Below, piece after piece: positions 7,954 through 16,311 of a stretch of 61,230 bases of DNA. The stretch spans positions 1 through 61,230 of the forward strand of contig JAISWI010000031.1 of NCBI GenBank assembly GCA_031270865.1. The letters run 5' to 3'. The DNA comes from Oscillospiraceae bacterium (GTDB lineage: Bacteria; Bacillota; Clostridia; Christensenellales; Aristaeellaceae). The notes below the pieces were generated by a model. It ran no database searches. It worked only from the letters and a program-made list of their open reading frames with translations, and was not told the origin of the DNA. Position numbers and translations under genes: made by a program. How positions within the stretch are numbered: the first letter of the stretch is position 1; each line of letters starts with the position of its first letter.

Positions 7954-9117
7954 TTGCCGTCACTTGACACGATGAACGCGCCTGGCGGGAAGCTCAGGCG
8001 GAGATGGCGCTCTTGCGTGGGCGCGGGCGAGGCGACCGACGGGCTTCGCGCGGACTGGCAGAACCAATTCAGCATGGCCGCGCGGAACTGCGCGTTCGAG
8101 CGGGCGAGGATATCGGGCTGGGACCGGCTGGACGCGCGGTTTACCCGCGAGATAGACGCGCTGTGTGATTTTTTAGCTGATTTGAACATATCGCCAGTGG
8201 CGCGGTTGAGCGCGTCTGAGCCGTGCGAGAACCTGGATACATTCGCGCGGCACGTGATAGCGCGGTATGGGGCGAAGCGGGCGCGTCAATGGCGGTTCGA
8301 GATTCCGCACAACTCCCGGTTCGTGAGGTACGCGCAGACGCTTAAGCGCATGGACCCCGACCTGTGCGCTGGCGCGTTGGTCACGGCGGGACCGCGGCGG
8401 CTGCTCGGCGATCGCGGAGGTCTGTCCGCGGCGCTGGCGAGCCATCCACCAGCGGGGCCGAAGCCGGATTTCATTGTGGTAAGCGGCGCGCCCGGCGGCG
8501 CGTCGCGGTCCGGGCTGGACGTTGGCGAGTTGGATACCGGGCTGCCCGTCCACTGGGACGCGGTCTGCGAGGAGCACGCGCCCCGGGACGGCCTGGCCGA
8601 CGCCATAGCGCTGGCCCGGCGGTATTTAGGCGGAGGGCGGGCGTTGGAATCGCTGGACTCGATGGCGCTGGCCAGCTTCAGCGGTTTATGCGGCGCCGGG
8701 GCGTACATGATAGATGGCTGGGGCGTGCAGCAACCCGCCGCGCACGCGTACCGCATGATGGACGCGCTGGGCGACGAGCTGGCCGCGCAAGGCCCGAACT
8801 GGGTGCTGACGCGCGACATGCTGGGCCGGATGATCGCGCTGGCGTGGTATGAGCCGGACGCGCCGGGTAACGCGGTGTTCGATGGGATGCGCCCGTATTC
8901 ACGCGTGATGGTCGAGACGCTGGACGCGGGGCACGGCTGGGCGTATCCGGTATGGCGCCAGATGGGGACGCCGGAATCGTTATCGCGGCATCAGGTTCAG
9001 GCGCTGCGCCAGGCGGCGCAGGGGACGCGAGTATCGTGGTCGCGCACAAATGAGGAAGGGCAATTCTTATTTGAGACGCCCGCGTCGGAGTCGATTGTGC
9101 TTGTTAAGGAGCAGTAG
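7954..9117 (+). CDS. GH39-family protein, catalytic residues apparently lost
   Basis: A 387-residue protein. RSCVGAGEATDGLRADWQ near residue 19 and RYG..R.WRFE near 104-116 match the beta-xylosidase family GH39. In active members the second motif continues as WNEP with the acid/base Glu; here it reads WRFEIPHNS (113-121). The nucleophile region, normally a TE pair before a S-P-R-D-x-x-x-D segment, reads HWDAVCEEHAPRDGLAD (from 200), with Asp-Ala in place of Thr-Glu. A typical GH39 tail follows (HAYRMMDALGDELAAQGPNW). It is shorter than the usual ~500 residues and has no signal peptide. The start is TTG 7954, seven bases after AGGAGG (7941-7946). A sugar-sensing or structural role is inference. 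Confidence 0.65.
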   Translation: MPSLDTMNAPGGKLRRRWRSCVGAGEATDGLRADWQNQFSMAARNCAFERARISGWDRLDARFTREIDALCDFLADLNISPVARLSASEPCENLDTFARHVIARYGAKRARQWRFEIPHNSRFVRYAQTLKRMDPDLCAGALVTAGPRRLLGDRGGLSAALASHPPAGPKPDFIVVSGAPGGASRSGLDVGELDTGLPVHWDAVCEEHAPRDGLADAIALARRYLGGGRALESLDSMALASFSGLCGAGAYMIDGWGVQQPAAHAYRMMDALGDELAAQGPNWVLTRDMLGRMIALAWYEPDAPGNAVFDGMRPYSRVMVETLDAGHGWAYPVWRQMGTPESLSRHQVQALRQAAQGTRVSWSRTNEEGQFLFETPASESIVLVKEQ

Positions 9118-9154
9118 CGCGGATGGTCGGTCGCTGTGGCGGCGGTTAGGCGTC

Positions 9155-9222
9155 GCGCCCTCCGTCGCTACGGTGGTGGTAAGGTATCGCCCCCTCTGTC
9201 GCCGCGGCGCTGGTAAGGCATC
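9155..9222 (+). repeat. Short tandem units of the CCCTCTGTCGC repeat family
   Basis: Two imperfect units of about 35-40 bp (gcgccctccgtcgctacgg..., then ccccctctgtcgccgcggc...) lie between convergent genes. Each contains CCCTCYGTCGC and ends near ggtaagg. The same head recurs at 34.7 kb and in the 53 kb repeat field. The third unit runs into the hairpin at 9223-9266. Confidence 0.55.
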
Positions 9223-9266
9223 GGTATAGCCCGCTCTGTCGCTTCGGCGACAGAGCGGGCTATACC
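9223..9266. terminator. 20-bp perfect hairpin with TTCG loop (bidirectional terminator)
   Basis: ggtatagcccgctctgtcgc pairs perfectly with 9247-9266 around a ttcg tetraloop (9243-9246). It stands between the convergent GH39-like gene and the last gene of the catabolic operon. There is no long T-run, so termination is likely but not certain. The left arm contains the CTCTGTCGC repeat motif. Confidence 0.7.
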
Positions 9267-9312
9267 TTACCAAACAGTACGGCGCAGACGCGCCTCCACC
9301 AACCTCACGCCA

Positions 9313-10590
9313 TCATACGTACTTCCCCGCGTCCAATCCCGCCGCGTTCCCCAGCAAATACCTCTCCGCGTCCAGGTTCCATAACCCGCCCGCGCATAGC
9401 TCCGCCAGACGCGCGAACAACGGGTCATCCTCGCCCAGCGCGGCGAAATCGTCGATCGCCGTCAATGGGAACTCGATATGGTTATATATCAGTTTCTTCC
9501 CGCCGGGGATATGCGGCAGGTTCAGCGTCGCGTCCCTGGCGGCGTTAAGCCCGCCCACGTGCGTAACCAGCAGCGCCGGGTTGATCAGCCCGTTCGCGGC
9601 CATGTCCAGCGCCTCGCGCAGGTCGTCGGTGTTCCCGCCGGACGTGCCCACGACATGTGTTTGGTTATAGTGGACGTTGTAAAAATTAAGCTTCGCCGAG
9701 AACGCCGGGTCCGTCGGCCCAGCGAAGAAGTTCAGGCACCCCGAGTAAGCGAGTATCGCGTCCGCCTGCTCGACCACCTGCGCGACCGGGGCGAACACGA
9801 ACGCCTCGTCATAACCCGCGCCCCCGGTCAGCCCGCGCAGGTATCCGGCGGGATCCGGCACATCCTTTGTGTTCACATACTTCAGGTCGATCCCACGGCG
9901 CGACGCCTCATCAACTGGAAGCACCCGCGCCGCGCGCTCAAGCCGCGCCGGGTCTATGTCAGTCACGGCCACCATCGACGGCTTAAGGTCGCGGTGGATC
10001 AGGTAATCGATCATCGCCAGTCCCATAGGTCCGGTGCCGGCCAGCACCGCTATCCGCCCGCCCGGCCTGATATCCATATGATGGACGTAGTCCTCGTTCG
10101 TCGTGTGGTAACACGCGTGGGCGGCGCCTATCACGCACGAGAGCGGCTCGGCCAGCGACGCGTGGAACGCCGCCTCGCCCGTGAACGGCAGCAGGTTCCC
10201 CTGCTCGATATACCGCGCGGGCACGATCCCATATGTCATGTCCCCGCCAAGATACCGGAACGAGTACCCCGCCGCGTCGTACGATCCCTTCAGCGATGGC
10301 TGCAGCGTCACCCGCTGGCCGGGCTTGAACTGCCCCACCCAGCGCGTCCCTACCTCCATGACCTCCGCGTTGAACTCATGGCCCAGGACGACTGGATTGG
10401 TCCCCGCGTCGTTTGGCACGCGTTTGTGCAATATGCCCTGAGAAGCGGCCTTGTAGCTGGACATGCACAAGCTGTCCGAGATGACCTTGACCAGTATCTC
10501 ACCGTCGGTGATCGGCGGCAGCTCGAATGTCTCCAGCCGCAGGTCCCCAGCCCCGTATAACCGTAGCGCGGTTGTGCGCATACCGCTCAC
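9313..10590 (-). CDS. Zinc-type dehydrogenase, L-sorbose-1-phosphate reductase (SorE)-like
   Basis: A 425-residue medium-chain dehydrogenase. SDSLCMSSYKAASQG near residue 38 and GHEFNAEVMEVG near 70 resemble SorE, which reduces L-sorbose 1-phosphate to glucitol 6-phosphate. The NAD-binding region follows at about 178-215 (AVLAGTGPMGLAMIDYL). Its ATG overlaps the stop of the PHP-domain gene (ATGA), so it is translated as part of the 18961-9313 operon, of which it is the last gene. Because the operon also has an SDR resembling sorbitol-6-phosphate dehydrogenase, the substrate is probably a ketose/polyol phosphate or similar compound. The exact sugar is unknown. Confidence 0.75.
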   Translation of the reverse strand: MSGMRTTALRLYGAGDLRLETFELPPITDGEILVKVISDSLCMSSYKAASQGILHKRVPNDAGTNPVVLGHEFNAEVMEVGTRWVGQFKPGQRVTLQPSLKGSYDAAGYSFRYLGGDMTYGIVPARYIEQGNLLPFTGEAAFHASLAEPLSCVIGAAHACYHTTNEDYVHHMDIRPGGRIAVLAGTGPMGLAMIDYLIHRDLKPSMVAVTDIDPARLERAARVLPVDEASRRGIDLKYVNTKDVPDPAGYLRGLTGGAGYDEAFVFAPVAQVVEQADAILAYSGCLNFFAGPTDPAFSAKLNFYNVHYNQTHVVGTSGGNTDDLREALDMAANGLINPALLVTHVGGLNAARDATLNLPHIPGGKKLIYNHIEFPLTAIDDFAALGEDDPLFARLAELCAGGLWNLDAERYLLGNAAGLDAGKYV

Positions 10591-11780
10591 TCCTTATAGT
10601 CCAGCATTGTTATTTTACCCATAGTGGCGTACATCGCGGCGCGGTCGTCCAGAGAGGGCAGCGCGGCCTTCGCGCGTTCGCCGAACATGCCCATTGTTGG
10701 ATCCGCGTCGCTGGCGCGTTCATGGCCGATCAACGCCCACGCCGCGTCCGTCAGCCGCAAGAACTCCGGCAGCGCAAGCTTTTCGCATATGAACGGCTGG
10801 TACGGCGTGTTTATGTCCTCGCCCGATATCTGGAACAGCCTGTTCTCAACGCATAGCGACATCAGCCGCTGGAGTTGGCTCAGCGTGTTCCTGGTCGGCA
10901 TATATGTCACCGCGTCGAACCCTATTCCCTTAATATAACCAATCAGGCCGTCTAGATATGAATCCTCGAACGCCTGCGCCTTCTTGTCGCCGGTCACCGA
11001 GTCGCCGACATCCCCCAGGTAGGGATACGCCGCGACCGCGCCGATGCTATGCGTGAATTCGACAAACTCCGTGATATGCGGGCATTCCCTGTCCGCATCG
11101 ACGTAGAACCGCTCTACCAACGAACTCTTCAGCACGCCGAGTACGCGATACGCATAATGAGGATCGCTGGAATTTAGTAATGCCGCCTCATTCTTGCCCG
11201 TGAAGCGCAGGCCGAACGCCTCCTCCAGCGCGGTCTTCAACGGTTCGCCAGCCCCGGCGCGGCCTATCAGTTTCAGCGTCAGCGCGTAGCAGATGTGCCG
11301 CTCCGTGACCGAACCGCCTTGACCCGCCATCGACAGCGGACGCACATCATTATCATACGATAACTTGAATCGCTCGTCAGCGCAAGTGTCGTTCAACCTG
11401 TCAACCATGCGGCGGTTGCGCTCCTCGCGATGGGCGCGGTATGGCGCAAGCCACTCGGCGGCGGGCTTGAACCCGGCGCGTGGAATCCCGTGGCACGCGA
11501 CATACGCCACGCCGGATTGGTCCGGGTTGTTCACGCGCGTGTCGGCATACGGCGCGCCAGCCAGAGAGCACCTGCACTCGAACCCGACCGTCCCCGCAAT
11601 CCCCTCGCGACGGCACGCGGCAAGGAATTCCTCCGCGCCGGACACACTGTCATGGTCCATTATCCCAGCCGTCGCCAGTCCGCTTAGCTTCGCCTGACGC
11701 GCGGCCTGCGACGGCGTGAACGGCGAGAACGAATACACGGTGTGGATATGGTTATTTACATAGAATGGCTTGCCGCTCAA
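10587..11780 (-). CDS. PHP-domain metal-dependent phosphoesterase-like protein
   Basis: A 397-residue protein opening with NNHIHTVYSFSPFTP, the HxH metal motif of the PHP superfamily. GIMDHDSVSGAEEF follows near residue 40, supplying further metal ligands, and the HDDxx-type core continues to the end. PHP enzymes hydrolyse phosphoesters using two or three metal ions. Its ATG overlaps the aldolase-SDR gene end and its stop overlaps the dehydrogenase start, so it sits tightly coupled between two sugar enzymes. A role in dephosphorylating or ring-opening a pathway intermediate is inference; no characterised homologue comes to mind. Confidence 0.7.
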   Translation of the reverse strand: MSGKPFYVNNHIHTVYSFSPFTPSQAARQAKLSGLATAGIMDHDSVSGAEEFLAACRREGIAGTVGFECRCSLAGAPYADTRVNNPDQSGVAYVACHGIPRAGFKPAAEWLAPYRAHREERNRRMVDRLNDTCADERFKLSYDNDVRPLSMAGQGGSVTERHICYALTLKLIGRAGAGEPLKTALEEAFGLRFTGKNEAALLNSSDPHYAYRVLGVLKSSLVERFYVDADRECPHITEFVEFTHSIGAVAAYPYLGDVGDSVTGDKKAQAFEDSYLDGLIGYIKGIGFDAVTYMPTRNTLSQLQRLMSLCVENRLFQISGEDINTPYQPFICEKLALPEFLRLTDAAWALIGHERASDADPTMGMFGERAKAALPSLDDRAAMYATMGKITMLDYKE

Positions 11781-13777
11781 TTAAGCATCACCTGCCCGCC
11801 CGTCACGGGCAAAGCCTGGCCCGTCTCATACTGCTGCTCTACTATGTAGAACAACGCCCGCGCAACATCCTCGACCGTACACCCGCGCCCGAGCGGGACC
11901 TTCGCCTCGTAGAACGCCCGCACGTCCGCGACGGTCTTAGCGCCGGGAACCTTGCCAGCCTCCAGGTATTGCCGGAACAGTCCCTTCTCCGGATCGCTCC
12001 ACAGCGGACCGTCCAGCAGGTTGCCGGGGCATACCGCGTTGACCTTCACTCCGAATTCGGCCAGCTCCATCGCGAAGGATTGGGTCAGGCCGATCCCGCC
12101 GAACTTGCTGCCAGCGTACGCGAAGTTGGCCTTGCTGCCCTCAAGCCCGCTCTTTGAGTTTATCTCGATGATATCAGCAACGCGCGTCGGCGCGGCTGCC
12201 CGCTGGCGTTTCATGACCTGGGCCGCGTACTTGGCGCACAGGTAATACCCGGCGTAGTTGACCGCCGTCACTTTGTTGAACCGATCGAGCGTCATGGTAT
12301 CCAGCCCGCCGGCGATGGCGATGCCCGCGCACGATACCATTACGTCCAGCCCGCCGTATGTCAGCACTGTCTCGCCGACAGCCCGCGCCACGGATTCCTC
12401 GTCCGCTACGTTGATGTTCAACCCCTCAATGTCGTAAGCCGTGCCCGCGCCATACTGCTCGTTGATGGATGCCGCGACCCGCGACGCGCCCGCGCCGTTC
12501 ATGTCAGCCAGCGCGACATAGCCGCCTTCCCGGGCAATCGCGCGGGCTATCCCCTCGCCGAAACCCTGCGCCGCGCCGGTCACCACGCAGACCTTGCCCT
12601 CCATGCGCTTGGCCGCTCCGCCGGAGAACGACACGCCCTGCCGGTAGTTCTCCACCTCCCAATTGAGGATGAATTGGGTGAATTCGTCGGTCAGCGGCAG
12701 GTAACCGCCGAACGCCTCCGCATACCGGGCGATCCTCGCCGCGTCGTCGAACAGGTCGAGCGCGGTGTCGGCCTCGCGCTTGGTCCTGCCCATCGCGAAC
12801 ACGCATTGCCCCGGCAGTATCGCCATCTTGGGCGGGAAGCCATGCAGACCGATGTAGGCCTCGAACTGTTCCTCTATGCTTTCATCACCATTTAGTACGA
12901 GCGGCGCGGCCTTGCAGTATACTATCTGGTCAGGGTTGAATGGTTTCAGCAATGGTTGTATGGTTTCGCTAAAATTACTTGTACGAACATAACGCTCCGT
13001 CGGGCCTTTCGCCCTGAACGCGGCGACCGCCCCGCCATTATCAGATCCAGTGATAGCCTTCGCGTACAGTATCCGCAGCGCGGGCGCGGTCTCCAAAGGC
13101 ATGTCGAAGGACGCCAGCGGCTCGTTGGCGTCGGGGGCGTAGGCTTTCGGGTTGGAGTCCACCCGCTCGCCAATATGCCGCGTGACCATCTCCATCAGCG
13201 AATCCAGTTCCGCGACAGTCTCCGCAGCGACGATCACGCCATGGTTTTGCATGAATAACAGGTTTGGCTCACGCCCCGTATCACGCCGCGACGCGCTGAA
13301 CGCCTCGGCGCACACCTTGGCCAGCGTGTATCCGGGTTTGGTCAGCGGTATCCAGACGGCGTCCTGGCCGAATAACCCGCGGCACGCGGCCTCGCCATCC
13401 CGCCCGCACGTCATGCCGTTGACCAGAGCGGGATGCAGGTGCAGGACGTATCTGTGCGGGAACAGAGCGTGCAGCATGCATTCCACGCTGGGCCTGCCGG
13501 ACTTGCCGGGCAATACAGCGGCCATCATGTCCGCCAGCGCGTCTGCCTCGCGCCGCGCGTCCTCCGCCGGGTAATCCTTATCAAACATGGCCATCAGCGC
13601 GGCGCGGTCCATCGCCACGAAGCCGGACTCGCCGATCGTCGACAGCCGCGTACCCGACGCCTTGACGTACATCACCCCGTCCGACTTGGCGGAGGTGTTG
13701 CCGCCGCCCGCCAGCACATACCGCGCGTCGCCGCCGTAACGGTTGCTGAAGGCGATAAGTTCATTCATCATATTCAT
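11777..13777 (-). CDS. Fused class II aldolase / short-chain dehydrogenase
   Basis: A 666-residue fusion. The N-terminal part (about 1-390) is a class II aldolase/adducin domain with LAGGGNTSAK near the start and zinc-type HLHP. The C-terminal part (about 395-666) is an SDR with TGAAQGFGEGIA (nucleotide binding) and the YAGSK active site. It ends in PVTGGQVMLN like sorbitol-6-phosphate 2-dehydrogenases. The architecture is known from RhaD-type bifunctional enzymes that oxidise and then cleave sugars. I start it at ATG 13777 because GGGAG lies five bases upstream; ATG 13789 has no SD. It overlaps the next gene by four bases. Carbon substrate not determinable. Confidence 0.8.
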   Translation of the reverse strand: MNMMNELIAFSNRYGGDARYVLAGGGNTSAKSDGVMYVKASGTRLSTIGESGFVAMDRAALMAMFDKDYPAEDARREADALADMMAAVLPGKSGRPSVECMLHALFPHRYVLHLHPALVNGMTCGRDGEAACRGLFGQDAVWIPLTKPGYTLAKVCAEAFSASRRDTGREPNLLFMQNHGVIVAAETVAELDSLMEMVTRHIGERVDSNPKAYAPDANEPLASFDMPLETAPALRILYAKAITGSDNGGAVAAFRAKGPTERYVRTSNFSETIQPLLKPFNPDQIVYCKAAPLVLNGDESIEEQFEAYIGLHGFPPKMAILPGQCVFAMGRTKREADTALDLFDDAARIARYAEAFGGYLPLTDEFTQFILNWEVENYRQGVSFSGGAAKRMEGKVCVVTGAAQGFGEGIARAIAREGGYVALADMNGAGASRVAASINEQYGAGTAYDIEGLNINVADEESVARAVGETVLTYGGLDVMVSCAGIAIAGGLDTMTLDRFNKVTAVNYAGYYLCAKYAAQVMKRQRAAAPTRVADIIEINSKSGLEGSKANFAYAGSKFGGIGLTQSFAMELAEFGVKVNAVCPGNLLDGPLWSDPEKGLFRQYLEAGKVPGAKTVADVRAFYEAKVPLGRGCTVEDVARALFYIVEQQYETGQALPVTGGQVMLN

Positions 13778-13831
13778 TATATCTCCCATACAAACCGCGT
13801 GGGCGGCATTGCGCCGCCCGCCGCGTTATCC

Positions 13832-16300
13832 TCAAACACCCAGCTTCTCGCGCCGGATTTTCTCCAAAGTCTGGTAATTCATCGTTGGAACGTATCCTTT
13901 GAGCGGCAGCAGCTTGGTATGTATCGCCGAGAGCAACCACTCCGGCTGCGGATAGTAGAACTGCTCCAGCTCCGGACATGGGCTGATCACGTTAGGGGCG
14001 CCCACAACTACCGGAGGCGCGTCCAGCCACGCGAAACAGAACTCCGTGATGTTCCGCGCCAGGTCGTTCATGTGGCTGCCGCGCTCACACGCGTCGCTGA
14101 CCAGCGCGATCCGCCCGGTCTTCCTCACCGATTCTATTACCTTTTCATAATTGAATGGGACCAGACTCCGCGCGTCGATCACCTCCGCGCTTACGCCGTA
14201 CCGCGAGTCCAGCGTCCTGGCCGCGTCCATCGCCGCGTACAGGCTCGCGCCGACCGACAGTATCGTTACGTCCTTGCCGGATAACTTCACGTCCGGCTCG
14301 CCGAACGGTATCTCATAATAACCTTCCGGCACGCCGCCCTCGTGGAACTGTTCGCCCATGTCGTAGAGCTTTTGGCTCTCGAAGAATACAACAGGGTCGC
14401 TGCCGCTTAGCGCGGCGTTCATCAGGCCTTTCGCGTCGTAAGGCGTGACCGGATAGCATACCTTAAGACCCGGGACGTGGGCGCACAGGCTGGTCCAGTC
14501 CTGCGCGTGCTGCGCCCCGTACTTGCTGCCCACCGACACGCGCAGCACGACCGGAATCTTCAACGCGCCCGCGCTCATGGCCTGCCACTTGGCCATCTGG
14601 TTGAACACCTCGTCGCCCGCGCGGCCCAGGAAGTCGCAGTACATCAGCTCGGGGATCGCCCTGCCGCCCATCATCGCGTAACCGACCGCCGCGGACACTA
14701 TCGCGCTCTCGCTGATCGGCGAGTTGAAGAACCTGTGGTACGGCAGCGACTCGGTCATGCCGCCGTATACGCCGAACGCGCCGCCCCAGTCGCGGTTGTC
14801 CTCGCCGAACGCTATCAACGTCGGATCCTCGTAGAACTTGCCTATTATCGCCTCGAACAGCCCGTCACGCACGGTGAACTGCTTTAATTTGCTGACGGGT
14901 TTGCCGTCCTTACCGACAGCGAAGCGCTCCTTCTGCTTGATTTTCTGGACGCGGCTGTTCTCCTCCAGCGGTTTGAGCGTCTGGGGTATGCCCTCGCCGC
15001 GCTTTGGTATCCTCTCGTTCGAGAATATGAACCGCCTCACCGCGTCCGGATCGCGCGTAAGGTCGAGCCTGGGCGAGCGTTCCGGGTCGATGGCTATGCG
15101 CATGATCCGCGTTATGTCGTCCCTGACCTGCTGGTCGATTTGGTTTAGCGCGTCCTCGCTGGTCACGCCGTTCGCCACCAACTCGCCCTTGAACGCCTGG
15201 ATGGAGTCCTGCGCCTGCCACGCGTCGATCTCTTCCTTCGCGCGGTAAGTGGACGCGTCGGTCGCGGAGTGCCCGGCGTAGCGGTATGTCACAACATCCA
15301 ACAATACCGGGCCTTTCTTCGCCTCCAGCACGGCGCGTTTGCGGCGGAACGCATCGATCACGGCCAGCGGGTTGTAGCCGTCAACCCGCTCGGAGTGGAG
15401 CGCGTCTTCGCGGATGCCCGCGCCTACCCTGGCCAATATCCCGTAGGCCATCGTCTCGCCGTCGGTCTGGCCGCCCATGCCGTAGCCGTTGTTGAGGAAG
15501 TTGAATATCAGCGGGAGGCCGCCCTGGTACTCGCCATCCCACAGCCGATCGTATTGACCCATCGCGGCGAAGTTCAGCGCCTCCCACACCGGGCCGCACC
15601 CCAGCGAGCCGTCGCCCGCGTTGCATACCACGATACCCTTCTGTTTCATAACTTTTTTATATAACGCCGCGCCTACCGTGATGGGCGCGGAGCCGCCGAC
15701 GATCGCGTTGTTTGGATAAATGCCCAGCGGCGTAAAGAATACGTGCATCGAGTTGCCTAGCCCCTTGGTGAAACCGTTCTCCCTACCGAACAATTCCGCC
15801 ATGAAACCATACAGCAGGAAGTCCCGCGCGACGGACTTCACATCGGACGCGGACTGCCCCTCTACCGCCCGGAGCGTCTGCCCGTTGTTGAACGACTTCA
15901 TGATGTCCAAAAGGTCGCTTTCCGGTCTTTGTCGGATCATGCTGTACCCGCGCGCGAGCACCTCTCCATGGCTTCGGTGTGAGCCGAAGATAGCGTCGTC
16001 CTTGTCCAGCGTGAACGCCATGCCGACCGCCGCCGCCTCCTGCCCGGTATACAGGTGCGCGGGCCCGGTGTAGACGTAGTCCACGCCGTTGTAACGCTTT
16101 GTCGTGCGAACCTGGTAGAGCATCGTCTCGAACTCGCGTATCACGCGCATATCCTGGTAAATATTAACAAGCTCCGCGTCGGAAAAGCGGGCGCGTTCCT
16201 GCGCCAGCGTCTTGTCGTAGGCGTTCAACGGGATCGCCGGGAATGTAAGCTCGCCCTTCGCGCGAATCCTCGCTGGGTCGATGAATTGGCTCTGCGGCAT
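13832..16300 (-). CDS. Thiamine-PP dependent 2-oxo-acid dehydrogenase E1, alpha and beta fused
   Basis: An 822-residue protein. The alpha part (about 1-430) has IFGSHRSHGEVLARG and the TPP motif GDGSLGCGPVWEALNFAA. The beta part (about 475-822) starts TVRDGLFEAIIGKFYEDP and has GEDNRDWGGAFGVYGG and SKYGAQHAQDW. Together they make the E1 of a pyruvate/acetoin/branched-chain dehydrogenase complex, decarboxylating a 2-oxo acid and passing the acyl group to lipoyl-E2. Separate subunits are commoner; fusion fixes 1:1 stoichiometry. It lies 11 bases after the E3 gene and before the aldolase-SDR gene. Whether it acts on pyruvate or a pathway-specific oxo acid cannot be read from the sequence. Confidence 0.85.
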   Translation of the reverse strand: MPQSQFIDPARIRAKGELTFPAIPLNAYDKTLAQERARFSDAELVNIYQDMRVIREFETMLYQVRTTKRYNGVDYVYTGPAHLYTGQEAAAVGMAFTLDKDDAIFGSHRSHGEVLARGYSMIRQRPESDLLDIMKSFNNGQTLRAVEGQSASDVKSVARDFLLYGFMAELFGRENGFTKGLGNSMHVFFTPLGIYPNNAIVGGSAPITVGAALYKKVMKQKGIVVCNAGDGSLGCGPVWEALNFAAMGQYDRLWDGEYQGGLPLIFNFLNNGYGMGGQTDGETMAYGILARVGAGIREDALHSERVDGYNPLAVIDAFRRKRAVLEAKKGPVLLDVVTYRYAGHSATDASTYRAKEEIDAWQAQDSIQAFKGELVANGVTSEDALNQIDQQVRDDITRIMRIAIDPERSPRLDLTRDPDAVRRFIFSNERIPKRGEGIPQTLKPLEENSRVQKIKQKERFAVGKDGKPVSKLKQFTVRDGLFEAIIGKFYEDPTLIAFGEDNRDWGGAFGVYGGMTESLPYHRFFNSPISESAIVSAAVGYAMMGGRAIPELMYCDFLGRAGDEVFNQMAKWQAMSAGALKIPVVLRVSVGSKYGAQHAQDWTSLCAHVPGLKVCYPVTPYDAKGLMNAALSGSDPVVFFESQKLYDMGEQFHEGGVPEGYYEIPFGEPDVKLSGKDVTILSVGASLYAAMDAARTLDSRYGVSAEVIDARSLVPFNYEKVIESVRKTGRIALVSDACERGSHMNDLARNITEFCFAWLDAPPVVVGAPNVISPCPELEQFYYPQPEWLLSAIHTKLLPLKGYVPTMNYQTLEKIRREKLGV

Positions 16301-16311
16301 AATGAATCTCC

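Noticed and set aside
7238-9117. Prophage remnant around the collagen-like and HTH-like genes
   Set aside because: No integrase, capsid, terminase, tail or att-like repeats; only one weak HTH similarity.
11365-11719. Overlapping plus-strand frames inside the PHP gene
   Set aside because: Shadows of the minus-strand gene, which has clear motifs and coupled starts.
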